From: Microcebus murinus
Lineage: Eukaryota > Chordata > Mammalia > Primates > Cheirogaleidae
Assembly (NCBI RefSeq): GCF_040939455.1
Contig: NC_134122.1
Location: forward strand, 32,778,001-32,842,000
Length of the DNA stretch: 64,000 nt
Direction of reading: 5' to 3'
Below the pieces are notes generated by a model. It did no database searches, was not told where the DNA came from, and saw only the letters and a program-made list of their open reading frames with translations. Made by a program: the position numbers and the translations under genes. Numbering within the stretch: the first letter of the stretch is position 1; every line of letters begins with the position of its first letter. Below are positions 11,556 to 21,515 of this stretch, one piece after another.

Positions 11556-11815
11556 AAATTTCAGTATCTCCAGGGCCAGGCCTTGTCTTTCTCACCTTTG
11601 AATCCTCCAGACCTGCTGCTGCACCTGAACTAGGGAGGTGCTTTTTGAATGAATGAATGAATGAGTGAGTGAATGAATGAATGAATCTGGCATCTCTCAA
11701 ATCACTAGAATTTAAGCTTATGAAGGCAAGTAATGTTATCAGTCTTGTTCGTTGCTGAGTTCCGTGGCTGGTACAGGAGGGGCCTGCCATAAATGCTGCT
11801 GAATGAATGAAAGGT
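11556..11815 (+). repeat. L2 3' ends with (GAAT)n
   Basis: Two adjacent L2-like tails. The first ends in GAATGAATGAAT units at 11648-11687. The second reads 'agaatttaagcttatgaaggcaagtaatgttatcagtcttgttc' and ends 'aatgctgctgaatgaatga'. Both match the L2 'agctccatgagggcagggac ... gttgaatgaatga' tail. Confidence 0.75.
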
Positions 11816-11864
11816 TAGTCTTCATCTCAGCACTGGCCTTCACACCTTCCTCTGATTTCTACAG

Positions 11865-12015
11865 CGCTGGAGCTGGGAGATGCATCAGCCCAAGTTTATC
11901 ATTTTGCAGACGAGACAGTATTGCCCTGTGAAGGGAAATATCTTGTTCAAGGACATGCTGCTGCGTTGGAACCAGGGTACAGGAACCCCAGCCCCAGTCC
12001 AGGGCTCTTAAGTCA
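11865..12015 (-). repeat. MIR-type repeat, minus strand
   Basis: 'agtttatcattttgcagacgagacagtattgccctgtgaaggg' followed by 'ccagggctctta' is a diverged reverse-complement MIR-class repeat. Confidence 0.55.
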
Positions 12016-12434
12016 CCCCGTGCCCCGTCTCTATGAAGCTCACAGTCTGTAGAAAGAGGATCAGACATCGGCCTCACAGTCGCTAGGCACCCTGCCCTTG
12101 CCAGAGCGGAGAAAGTGTGTGCTCAGGGGACATCTGAGAATGAACTCAAGCTGGCCTGTTTCTCATGCAGAGGGACTCTCAGCCCTGCAGGAGGCGCAGA
12201 GCAGGCCACAGCGTGAGCAGGAATTTGAGCCAGGAGAGCCCGTCTCTCTAACCCCCCACAGCTCTACCCCCATCGCAGACTGTTCACACCGCCGGGGGTC
12301 CCAGGAGCCTGCGCCTCACTTGTTCTGCGCTCGAGTTTTGTCTCATCTTGAGCTCCCAAGGCTCACATCCTTTGTCCTCCACACTAGAGGCTGTGGAAGA
12401 AGGGAATAGGTATACTGGCTGCTCCCTGAAGGCG
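12016..12434. other. Unique GC-rich DNA, no gene seen
   Basis: One plus-strand frame of 103 codons (12098-12409) has no domain. No CpG-island density and no repeat is evident. Confidence 0.4.
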
Positions 12435-12650
12435 AGAGTCCAGCATGGCAGCACTGGCTTTAGAAGGCCTGTATTTGAAGATTGGTGCTGCCACTTGCTA
12501 CCAATAAAATCTTGGGCAAGTTACTAATCTCCTCTAGGCTTCGGTTTTCTCATCTATGACGACACCTATGGCAGTATGTTTAGGGAAATAAAGAAAAGAA
12601 AACCCGTGCAAGTATTAGGCATAGTGCCTGGTATATGGCATTCAAGCAGG
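12435..12650 (+). repeat. MIR, plus strand, nearly full length
   Basis: 'tgctgccacttgctacc', 'cttgggcaagttactaatctcctctaggcttcggttttctcatctatgac' and 'ataggcatagtgcctggtatatggcattcaagcagg' follow the MIR consensus end to end. Confidence 0.85.
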
Positions 12651-12689
12651 TGGTGATGCTTGGATGGATCACTTGGTAGTGTGCTTACC

Positions 12690-12915
12690 GCCTCTGAAAC
12701 ATGCTGCCAGGGTTCAAACCCCAGCTCTGCTTCTTGTCAGCTGTGCTGTTATTCAACACAGGGAGTTACTCAACCTCTCTGTGCCTCAATATCCTTATCA
12801 ATGAGATAGGGCCAATCATGGGGCCATTGTGGTGGGTTTATGTCAGACTCAGATGAGTTCATTCAGAGAAAGCACGTAGGACAGTTTCTGGCATGTGAGA
12901 AGTGCTAAGGAAACA
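12690..12915 (+). repeat. Second MIR in tandem, plus strand
   Basis: 'gctgccagggttcaaaccccagctctgcttcttgtcagctgtg', 'agttactcaacctctctgtgcctcaatatccttatcaatgag' and 'cagtttctggcatgtgagaagtgcta' give a near-complete MIR directly after another one of the same orientation. Confidence 0.85.
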
Positions 12916-12949
12916 TCAGCAATTCCACTTTTCTTACTGTCTGTTTTTA

Positions 12950-13305
12950 AAAATGAATTCAGGAGAGCCAGATTCTTTCTGCGGAAAGCCTTTGTGTTGA
13001 AGAGATGAATGCAGGCTCGAAGACATCGGTGCCAACGTTGAGCTTATTGGCTGGTAATCTCATTTGTTTTTCCTTGCTGTGTTCAAGCATAACCCACAGC
13101 CAGCGAAGCAATATGCTTGTATCATTCTCACGAGCCGGGCTTGCTGGGCAGTGACTTCTCCACTGTATGCTATAAACGGCTGCCAGCAGTGAAATTACAT
13201 TTGTATTGATCTAAAGAACATTTTATTGATCAAACACAGGGAATGAAACCTTTGAAACATAAACCCATTATTTTAACAATTTGTTGCCGGGAATAGGCAA
13301 AGGCT
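12950..13305. other. Candidate conserved non-coding element
   Basis: Non-repeat block with a palindromic flavour at 13208-13232 ('tgatctaaagaacattttattgatca'), TATAAACGG near 13170 and several ATTT/TTAC groups. All frames are closed by stops. This is a visual impression of enhancer-like composition only. Confidence 0.22.
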
Positions 13306-13312
13306 GCTTTTG

Positions 13313-13315
<3 letters not shown>

Positions 13316-13343
<28 letters not shown>
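13316..13343. repeat. Poly(T) tract, 28 bases
   Basis: Uninterrupted T run ending at a G. It generates the lysine run in the 73-codon minus-strand frame, which is therefore artefactual. Confidence 0.9.
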
Positions 13344-14054
13344 GGTGAGTTGGCCTTTCCAGGACAGATTCTGGGATGCGTGGAGGGTCTGGAGCCCCCA
13401 TGGGCCGTTCATGAGTGACCACCTCTCTATCCCCAGCTCCCCCGCCCCCATCTTCCTTCTCTACGTTTCTGTCCCTTGAGGCCTATCTGCAGGCAGGCCC
13501 TTCTGCCTCCAAACACTTTCTCTCCCCCTTCCTTGCCCAGATCCCCCTTGTACAGCCTATAGAACTCCTCTCCATCCCAGATCTCATGTGCTGGGTTAGA
13601 GGACTTACTCCACTCTAGGTACCTGGATCATCCTGAGAAATCGGGTGATGATAAAGACACCAGCTTGCCAGGACCTCTCCACAAAGCACTCAACACTGTC
13701 CCAGCAGGTCTGGAGCACAGAGTCATCTGAAATCACTGTTCCTCTGGCTCCTGAATCTGGTTTCATTAAACTCCATTAAACACAATTAATATTGGTGTGG
13801 GCTATGCAGAAAACTTAGGACATCTACGTGAAAAATACTCACAAGGGAGTAGTAACTATGCAGCAATTTCCAGAATGATTCAGTCAACACGTGTACTCAG
13901 GGGCTTTGAATATCCCTATGCCAGGCCTCTTTGGGGGAGCCAAAGATTTATCCCCAGTGTCTTCTCTTAGGAGGCCAACAATCTAGCCTGAGAAGGGAGA
14001 AGGCCACACAGAGGGGTGAATGGCAGAAGAAAAGGTTTCATCAGGAGTTATAAG
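13344..14054. other. Unique DNA, no gene seen
   Basis: No repeat or exon recognised between the poly(T) and the L1 insertion at 14064. A 67-codon frame has no domain. Confidence 0.4.
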
Positions 14055-14063
14055 AGTAGCACA

Positions 14064-15338
14064 ACAGTTCAATGGAGAAAGAATAGTCTTTTTAAGAAAT
14101 GGTGCTGAGACAACATACATATATACATATCCACATACATGTAACAGAATGAAGCTGGACCCCTACCTCACACCAATATAAAACTAGCTCAAAACAGATC
14201 AAAGACCTAAGGTAACAGCTAAACTATAAAACTCTTGAAATAAAAGATAGAAGTAAATCTTCATGACTTTGAGTTAGGCGATGGTTTCTTAGATATGACA
14301 CCTAGAGCACAAGCAACCAAAGGAAAAAATAAATCAATAAATTGGACTAGATCAACATTAAAACCTTTTGTGTTTCAAAGGATAGCCACAGATTGGGAGA
14401 AAATGTTTGCAGATCAGATATCTGATAAGATTCTAGTATCTGGAATAAAGAACTCTTACAATTCAATAGTAAAAAGACAAATAACCCAATTAAAAATGGA
14501 CAAATGATCTGAATAGACATTTTTTCCAAAAAAGATATACAAATGGACAATAAATATATGAAAAGATGCTCAACATCTTTGGTCGTTAGGGAAATGCAAA
14601 TCAAAACCATGATAAGATACCAATTCATACCCACCCACTAGGATGGCTACAATCAAAAAGGCAGAAATAACTAGTGTTGGTGAGGATATAGAAAAACTGG
14701 AATCCTTAGACATTGCTAAAGGGAATGTAAAATGGTGTAGCCACATTGGAAGACAATATGGTAGTTTCTCAAAACGTTGAACATACAGTTACCATCTAAC
14801 CCAGCAATTCTGCTCTTAGTTATCTGCTCAGAAGAACTGAAGTATTTTCACACAGACACTTGGACACAAATGCTCACATTGCATAGCCAAAAGGTGAAAA
14901 CAAATGCCTGTCAACTGATGAATGGGTAAGTAAAATATGGCATATTCATACAATAGAATATCATTCAGTCACAAAAAGGAATGAAGTACTGGTACGTGCT
15001 ATGACTGGGATGAACCCTGAAAGTGTTTTGCTCAGTAAAAGAAGCCAGACATAAAGGCCACATATTATATGATCTCATTTACATAAAGTGCCCAGAATAG
15101 GAAAATCCACAGAGACAGAAGGTAGATTGGTGGTTGCCTGGGGAGGAGAAGTGGAGAGAATGGGGAGTGACCACTAATGGGCATAAGGTTTGCTTTTGGG
15201 ACAATGAGAATGTTCTGGAATTAGATAGTGGTGATAGCTGTGCAATTATGTAAATAAATATACTAACCAACACTGAATCGTATACTCTAAAAGAGTACAT
15301 TTTATGGTATGTGAATTATATTTCAATTTTTAAAAATT
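14064..15338 (+). mobile_element. 5'-truncated LINE-1 (ORF2 end plus 3' UTR)
   Basis: About 1.27 kb. It starts inside ORF2 at 'ggagaaagaatagtctttt', passes the conserved C-terminal stretch (around 14290-15000, broken by stops and frameshifts) and ends in an L1M-type 3' UTR with 'tggtatgtgaattatatttcaa'. The bases AGTAGCACAAC (14055-14065) before it and AGTAGCACAGC (15339-15349) after it look like a target-site duplication with one change, which fixes both ends. The 70-codon plus frame at 14295 is an ORF2 remnant. LINE-1 ORF2 encodes endonuclease and reverse transcriptase; this copy is dead. Confidence 0.9.
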
Positions 15339-15349
15339 AGTAGCACAGC

Positions 15350-16034
15350 CCCAAGGTGCTTTGGATAGTGCTTAAAGGAGGGAGCAGTCAGGCCAGGGCA
15401 CAGCTGAGCTGGGCTGGAGAAAGAGCAAGTCCCTGCAGTTCTGCCCCGAGGGCAGCAGTCCCTGGGGAACCCCGTGAGTGAGAGCACAAGGAAGCCATCA
15501 CTTCTGGCAAACGGGAGTCCCACAGCCCACGTGCTGATTGCTCCATGCAGTTTTAAAGGGAATTTGCCTTTTGTTTTTGAGTTTCCATTTCCTCTTGGAG
15601 AACAGAGGCAGAAACTGTTGACAAGTCTGGAAATTGGAAATGTAAATGAAAAAGAGAGTCCCCTGGGGAGAGCGTGGGTGTGCAGCCTCCCCAGCTCAAT
15701 CACCTTGCGCCACCAGAGGCTCCCAGCTCAGGGACTTGCAGCAAAACAGGATGAAACGACTTGCCATGCATCATCTCTCAGACAAGGCATGCAACCCTGG
15801 GTGCTATGCCAGGCGGAAGCAGAGTGGGCCATCTCCAAGCATGTTGAGAGGAGAGGGCCAGTCTCTGTTACCTCCACGGAACAGCAACACTTTGGGTCAT
15901 GTTTTTAAGCTGAACGCAGGTTTTTATGATGCTGTGTGGACACCCACTCAGGAAACGATGGAACAGGCTGGCTCTGTTTATGAAAGAGTAGGACGAATCC
16001 TGTGAGTGTCCTCAGGGCAGTGCCAGGCAGGCTG
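15350..16034. other. Unique DNA, no gene seen
   Basis: Contains overlapping frames of 144 and 119 codons (plus) and 126 codons (minus). They cover the same bases in three frames, so at most one could code, and none shows a domain. No repeat recognised. Confidence 0.4.
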
Positions 16035-16175
16035 GACTTGTTCCTGGAGGTTCCTGGCTGGCACCTTCATCTTACAGGTATTCAGAGAAGCTGAGTGACT
16101 TGGCTCAGGGGACAAAGCTTATTGCTAGCAGATCAAAGGCTAGAGGTCAGATCACCTGTCTCCAGATTTATTGTT
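16035..16175 (-). repeat. MIR, minus strand
   Basis: 'cttcatcttacaggtattcagagaagctgagtgacttggctcaggg' followed by 'gctagcagatcaaaggctagaggtcag' is a reverse-complement MIR core. Confidence 0.65.
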
Positions 16176-16302
16176 TATCCCCTTGGTTCACCCTTCACAT
16201 GTCCTCTCAAATGACAGATACAATGACCATGGGTTCAAACTCTGGCAAACACCTAGTCTCTGGCTATGTCTTTCTCTGGACAGAATTTCTCTCTATGTTC
16301 CT

Positions 16303-16395
16303 TCTCCCCTCCTCCTCCTCCTCCTCCTCTTCCTCCTCCTCCTCCTCCTCATTCTCCTCCTCCTCCTCCTTCTTCTTCTCTCTCTCTTTCTCTCA
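16303..16395. repeat. (TCC)n/(TTC)/(CT) pyrimidine tract
   Basis: About 90 bases of pyrimidine only, mainly CTC/CCT triplets, then TTCTTC and CTCT. Three overlapping frames of Ser, Leu or Pro runs are artefacts. All-pyrimidine mirror tracts can form triplex DNA in principle. Confidence 0.95.
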
Positions 16396-16416
16396 CTTTT
16401 GAAGAGAACTCCAGAG

Positions 16417-16586
16417 CAGTGATTCTCAAACCCAAGATAGCATCAGAGCCACTGGGGGACTTGTTAAGACACAGTGCTGGGCCCCAGCTCCAGAGAGCCT
16501 GATTCAGTAGGTCTAGGGTGACCCATTTCTAACAATTCCCCAGGTGACAATAATGCTGGCTCAGGGATCACACTTTGAGAACTCTG
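16417..16586. mobile_element. hAT-type MITE (MER3-like)
   Basis: Starts 'cagtgattctcaaa' and ends 'cactttgagaactctg', which are imperfect inverted ends. Inside are 'gacttgttaagacacagtgctgggccccagctcc' and 'gattcagtaggtctagggtg', the interior I associate with MER3. It is non-coding and old. The family name is from memory. Confidence 0.75.
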
Positions 16587-16730
16587 TCCACTGCCCAGCC
16601 TTTAGACAGGACCCTTTCTACCCCATTCTGCAAGGTGAACACCTCACTCATCTTCATAAATTTTCAGAAAATGAATTCTATAGATGACTAAATATTATGA
16701 TGATCACATACAGGATTGATTAAACACTTA

Positions 16731-17183
16731 CCGTATTTCCCTGAAAATAAGTCCTACTCATAAAATAAGCCCTAGCAGGATTTCTAAGCATTTGCACAAT
16801 ATAAACTTTACCCTGAAAATAAGACCTCGTGATGGGTGTGGCTACGCAGCGTATCTGCACAACCCATGCATTTCGTCGCGGAGCAGTAAAGAAGACGAGC
16901 AGCCCTTCTCATCTGCCCCATGAGAGAGCTTTATGTCTCGACGTGAGAGATTGGGGCCAATGGTTTTAAAGGAAATAGAGTCACAAGAAATTCAGGATGG
17001 AATTTGGGGTTTGGAGAGTTATGATGATGTTCCAGAAGATGACGACTTAACTCTATTTGAATAAATGTAGATTGTTGTACTGTACTTAAAAAAAAGATAA
17101 CACATCCCCTGAAAATAAGCCCTAGGGCGTCTTCTTGAGGAAAAATAAATATAAGACCCTGTCTTATTTTCAGGGAAACACGG
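16731..17183 (+). mobile_element. Non-autonomous Tc1/mariner (pogo-like) DNA transposon
   Basis: A 453-base element with terminal inverted repeats of 21 bases: CCGTATTTCCCTGAAAATAAG at the left and its complement at the right with one mismatch. TA lies on both sides (16729-16730 and 17184-17185), the target of this superfamily. The core CCCTGAAAATAAG is repeated inside each end, directly at 16811 and 17107. An acidic peptide-coding remnant sits in the middle (16933-17064). The good preservation of the ends suggests it is younger than the MIR/Tigger fossils nearby. I do not recall a firm family name. Confidence 0.85.
16933..17064 (+). pseudogene. Transposase C-terminal remnant inside the pogo-like element
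   Basis: A 43-codon open frame from ATG to TAA that ends in the acidic tail PEDDDLTLFE, the kind of ending seen in some pogo/Tigger-like transposases. The upstream frame is closed by a stop just before the ATG and the catalytic DDE/DDD region is absent. It is best read as the leftover end of a transposase gene after internal deletion. Assignment to pogo is inference from the acidic tail and the TA target. Confidence 0.5.
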
Positions 17184-17185
17184 TA

Positions 17186-17965
17186 CTAAATGTCAGGCGA
17201 ACTGAATCCCATAGTCGGGAGGTTTTCTAGTGCCAAGTCTCCGTACTGCAAGCTAAACTCATTGATGGTTAAGAAACAACCTCCCGGCGCTTCTCATTGC
17301 TGAGAGCAGGACTCAGGTGTGATGGAGGCTGGAGACGTTGAGTGATGGAAATGATATTGTCACCTGCTGACCTTCTCAGCCACAGACAGTGCGGGAAACA
17401 CTGTTTTAAAGATTCTGTTTACTTGCTTGCCCAGTATCCATAGAAACCCAGAGGCATGGACGTCCGCATCTGGATAGGACTTTAGATACCAAGTCGCCTC
17501 CCTTCACTGCGTAACCTCTGCTTTTCCCTCAGTTTCCTGCTGGAATCCCGCCCTCATTGGCCTCCTGTGTAAGAGATGCCACAGCTTCTGTACAGGCTTC
17601 CCAACACCCGGAGGAAGATGAGATCATCACCTCTTCTGCGTCCCCATCGCATAGGCCCTTTTTGATGTGTCTACAGAGAAGAAAGCAAGCCAATGCCAGA
17701 TCCTGAAGGGTGCTCAGACTTAGTAGAATTCTCCTATTTGATAATGTGGGAAAGTGAAGCCCAAGAGGTAAAATAAGATGTTAAGAAAAGAGAAACAGGC
17801 AGTGCTCTGAGTTTGGAGTGCAGCACATTTTGTTTTCAGTGATACTTTTGGTGGAAGGTGGGTGAGCGGGGAAGGGCTGCAGGGAGGACGTGGAGGGGGC
17901 ACTTGTGAGTGGCCACGCTGAGGCCGGGAAGGGCTGGAGGTGTGGAGAGATGGCGGCAGCAGCTC
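17186..17965. other. Unique DNA, no gene seen
   Basis: Weak MIR-class traces around 17475-17510 and 17740-17775 ('gtgggaaagtgaagcccaagagg') are too short to call. A minus-strand frame of 197 codons begins at 18313 and ends at 17720; it has no domain and crosses the tandem duplication. Confidence 0.4.
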
Positions 17966-17968
17966 CAT

Positions 17969-18013
17969 CTGTGATACCAAGTTGTTTCCCAACTGTGACA
18001 CCAAGTTGTTTCC
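17969..18013. repeat. Small tandem duplication (24-base unit)
   Basis: Bases 17969-17989 and 17993-18013 agree at 20 of 21 positions (CTGTGAtACCAAGTTGTTTCC against the same with C), separated by three bases. It looks like a local slippage duplication. Confidence 0.9.
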
Positions 18014-18954
18014 AGACCCAGACCCGCTGTGAGCCCCAGGCAGAGGGGAGGCCTGCAATGAGTTAGATATACCCTGCCATGTCCAGCCAGGCCCTTGGGG
18101 GCTGGGGAGTGTTCTGCAGCTGTGCTTAGGAGGCCCAGGACACTCACGTGGGGACCTCGATCCCATCAGACATGCACAAACTGAGTCTTGGTCTGCACTG
18201 GCCGGGGATTTGCTGTGAACTCTTTCTCCTGCCCCTTTTACAGAAATGAGGGAGTCATTATCTTCTTCTTCTGCCTTATATACAATCAACCAGGAGAACA
18301 GGATGTGAACCATTTAAATAACGTAGCAAGGGGCACAAAAGAGCCCATGGTCTCACCTCTGTTTACCCTTTCATCCCTATCATTCCCTGTTCTCCCTTAT
18401 GCAATTTAGGCTCCAAGCATTTTCCTAGTTTCCCTTCCCTCAACACACCCTGCTCCCAAAATGCACTGCCGGCAATGGCTTGCTGTTCGGCCCCACGGCA
18501 GCAAATACCATCAGTGCTCTGACTGTCACCCTCAACCTTACACATATTGGGATCCTACAGCCTTGAGACTTCCAGAATTTGTATCTCTGTGCCAGGGAGA
18601 TGGCCGTTCTATGCAAGACAGGCAGGAAATGCCCAGCACGCACCATTCCAGGAGTGGAGCTCAACCATGACCCAGGAGTGGGTGTATAAATACTCCAACT
18701 CCCTGGCCCCTCAGATGAGATCATTCTGAGATGTGTATTTGGAAAACCTGCTCCCAGAGTTCCTCCACAAGGTGACCCTGCATTCACCCCTGTGATAGCT
18801 GAGTTAATAATACATCCTTATGAATTTCTCCCTGACTTTAACTATTCCTTCTTCTCTTTTTGTTGTTTATGTATCTTCCAATAACTGTCTTGCACTCACA
18901 TTCTTGTTTCAGATTCTATTTGTAGGATGAATCCAATCTCAGTTCACAAGCAAT
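18014..18954. other. Unique DNA, no gene seen
   Basis: Frames of 60-115 codons on both strands overlap one another without domains. I recognise no repeat or RNA. Confidence 0.4.
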
Positions 18955-19225
18955 GATCTCATACGTAAAATCACTACTGAAATATCATCTCCTATCTCGA
19001 CTTTTCCAGGCGACTTTTCCTGTCCTCTTATGCTACTGGCACTGTGTGAACACCTCCACAAGGCACATGTTGTGTGGTTTCCCAAAGGCCTGTTTGCCCG
19101 ACAGTGTCTCCCCTCTGTGCTTTCTTTATCCCTGGAAGGAGGCAGGGACCATGTCTCAGCTTTCTTTGTGTCTGTATCATCCCACTAGCCATCTTCCATA
19201 GAGCAGGTATTGGGTGATGAATGGA
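18955..19225 (+). repeat. L2 LINE 3' region
   Basis: 'aaatatcatctcctatctcgacttttccaggcgacttttcctgtcc' and later 'tgtgctttctttatccctggaaggaggcagggaccatgtctcagc' follow the L2 consensus order. No coding capacity remains. Confidence 0.65.
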
Positions 19226-19254
19226 TCATTGTCAAATAGTTGGTGGGTATGATG

Positions 19255-19415
19255 GTTCAGAGAAAACAGCATTAAACACAGGGTCAAAAGACTGGATTGG
19301 GGATGGTCCCCATTTTTCAAGACATTACTTTTGTGTCTGGGGACAAATTATCTGAATTTCTGGGCCTCAGTTTCCTTTGGGTGAAAAATGAAGATTGGAG
19401 ACAGTAGCTCCCTGG
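19255..19415 (+). repeat. MIR, plus strand
   Basis: 'cagggtcaaaagactggattggggatgg', 'ggacaaattatctgaatttctgggcctcagtttcctttgggtg' matches MIR up to the 'cctcagtttcc' landmark. Confidence 0.65.
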
Positions 19416-19440
19416 TTGCCTCCGCCATACCTAATGGACA

Positions 19441-19663
19441 CAGGGGTCCTCAAACTTTTTAAACAGGGGGCCAGTTCACTGTCCCTCAGACCGTTAGAGG
19501 GCCATTGGAGAGTGCGGCGCACATTCCACACATGCGCACTGTGGGCCTGGGACCAGTCGGCTGCTGAGCAGGACAGGCAGCGGCGGCAAAAACACCCGGC
19601 GGGCTGGATACATGTCCTTGGCAGGCCGCATGTGGCCCGCGGGCTGTAGTTTGAGGACCCCTC
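19441..19663. mobile_element. Non-autonomous hAT transposon (OC1-like)
   Basis: A 223-base element with 15-base terminal inverted repeats: CAGGGGTCCTCAAAC at 19441 and GTTTGAGGACCCCTC at 19649-19663 (last base changed from G). Inside, 'gggggccagttcactgtccctcagaccgttagagggcc' and 'gccgcatgtggcccgcgggctgtag' are as I remember for the OC1/OposCharlie1 class, a hAT family reported to have moved horizontally among tetrapods. It has no coding capacity. I could not see a clear 8-base target duplication. The interior is CpG-rich, which fits a younger insertion. A 203-codon minus frame crossing it is not a transposase. Confidence 0.75.
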
Positions 19664-19974
19664 TATTAAATAGAGGGTAAAAAGAGCTGGTGATATTTGG
19701 CACAGAATCATCGACACACCCTCTACTGAAGATTGTGTCCCCACCCTGATAACCGACTTCCCATCTTCGGCTCCTTCCCCCGAGGCACTGCAAGAAAGGA
19801 AGTACTCCAGAGCCCAGGAGCTGGGTGAGGGAGTCTGGTGGCTCCAGGCGGTGACGGCTTCATGTTCCAGTGAGCTCACAAAACAGCAGTGCAATTCCCC
19901 CTGCCCCTTAACTATCAGCCGCTCACTGGAAGGAGAGAGGCTCTCTCCTGCCCTCCTCTGCCTGCCTTCGTTAG
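19664..19974. other. Unique DNA, no gene seen
   Basis: Sequence between the hAT element and the ATTA-rich block. Nothing recognised. Confidence 0.35.
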
Positions 19975-20135
19975 TCATGACTCATTAATTGCCACCGGCG
20001 AATGAGTCTTATTCTAATTTTCCTGATCTAATTCAGAGATGTTTTCAGCTAAAGATCAGGATATAGGTTTTTGGCTCAGCTAATGAAATATCTAATGAAT
20101 TTGCATTAGTGACAATTACAGACAGGACACCCAGA
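19975..20135. other. Candidate conserved non-coding element with octamer
   Basis: Dense AT-rich motifs: CATTAATTG at 19982, TCTAATTTTCC, two CTAATGAA copies near 20080-20098, and the POU octamer ATTTGCAT at about 20099. No repeat family fits. Such grouping of homeodomain-type and octamer sites is common in developmental enhancers. The call is inference from motif content only. Confidence 0.3.
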
Positions 20136-21395
20136 AGAGGAGAGCCAATTGCAGCCTTCCGCAGATGCCCCTTGCTAATGGCTCCTTTAAGGGGGAAAGC
20201 ACAGTGTTTGTGCTCCTCTCCCTAATCCACAAGGCTGCTTTGGCCCAGAAAGGGATTGAAGAAGCATTTGCCTTTCTTTTCTTTTATGCTGTGGCTCTGC
20301 CTCCACACCCACAGCCTGCTGCGAAAGTGGGCCTTCCAGATGTGAAAAAGGCCTCCTCCAAATAGGATTCATGTATACGTGTGCATGTAAGTTAACAGAC
20401 TCTCTTAATCTCAACAAACAAACAAGCACAACAACCTGGACCCCAGAATAGTGATTCAACAGGGAGGGCAGATTCCTTCTCTAATCAGATGGGAATCTTA
20501 GGCTAAAACAAAGGCCCTGGAAAGTTAGTGAGTGTTTAAAGTACAGCCTTAGAATTCCTGCTCCACCCCCATGTAGAAGCGGTTATGAGTCTATGAGGCT
20601 CTTCCATTGCCCCCACACCTTCCTTTCCTTGCTTCATAGGGTGGAAATAGCAACTGAAGGTGGCAAAGCCTGGGGATAGAAAAGTCTTTAAAATCACAGA
20701 GCTAAATCATTTGGCATTGTCAGCTTTTATGAACTGCATTCCGCTGCAAGCCTGCTGCCAACCAGAGTCTAAAACAGGTCTAAGCAAGTTATAGGAATAG
20801 GAAGAGCAGCCCCCAAATGGGCTGAACGGGCACCAACATCCCCATCACCTGCTGCTTCCATCTCCTCCTCTAGCCTCACAGTCCTGGGGGAGCAAACCGG
20901 CATCTTCCTCGTGGGAGATTGGAGTTAAAGGCAGTCACCACTCTGGGGCATGAGAGTTGAGGGGTGGGGGAGGTTGGGGGCAGGGGCAGACCTAATTTTT
21001 TCTTCCTTCTTCCTTACCCCTTCTCCTCCTCCTACGTTACCTTGACTTGGCTGTGAGATCATCTCTGTTGACCTCCTTTTTCTGGCTTTGTTACTGGATG
21101 GTCTTCCAATTTGAAGGTGAAAAATGTTTTCTTTAATCTCCTGTGAGCTCCTTGATCTCCCTGATCTCTGAGTTGTGGAGTGCCTGGTCTGGCCAGTCCA
21201 TCTCAGGAGCCTGACAGCCTCATGCACCAGCTAATGTTTCTCACGTAACCTTGGGTGCTTTTTCATGGTCAGAGGGTAGCTCTCTTAAATTTAAGAGATC
21301 AAGACAGTGAAGTGAAGGATCTAGGACAAGCACAAAAGCAAAAGTTATTGCCCTCTTGGGGAATCCATTATGCATCCTCCGGCCCTGGTGACTGT
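20136..21395. other. Unique DNA, no gene seen
   Basis: Short frames up to 100 codons without domains. No repeat is clearly recognised in this 1.2 kb. Confidence 0.4.
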
Positions 21396-21515
21396 GGCAG
21401 TGAGGAGGGACAGGCCACGTCTTACACATCTATGTTGCTCCAACACTCAGCCTAGCACCTGCGCACTACTGGGGCTGGAAATGTGTGTGGAATTAATAAA
21501 TAGATGGATGAATTT
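21396..21515 (+). repeat. L2 3' end
   Basis: 'acactcagcctagcacctgcgcactactggggctgg' and 'gtggaattaataaatagatggatgaat' match the L2 tail 'cctagcacagtgcctgg ... caataaatatttgttgaatg'. Confidence 0.6.

Noticed and set aside
16100..16502. Three overlapping plus-strand frames of 78-100 codons
   Set aside because: They cross the CCT/CT tract and an old hAT MITE; no domain.
17720..18313. 197-codon minus-strand frame
   Set aside because: GC-rich stop-poor DNA with a tandem duplication inside it; another 103-codon frame overlaps on the same strand; no domain.
19655..19677. Near-palindrome at the right end of the hAT element
   Set aside because: CCTCTATTAAATAGAGG is partly formed by the changed last base of the element and its flank; probably chance.
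19367..19978. 203-codon minus-strand frame, the longest in the window
   Set aside because: Its middle is the antisense of a non-autonomous hAT element and the rest has no domain; not a transposase and not a known host protein.
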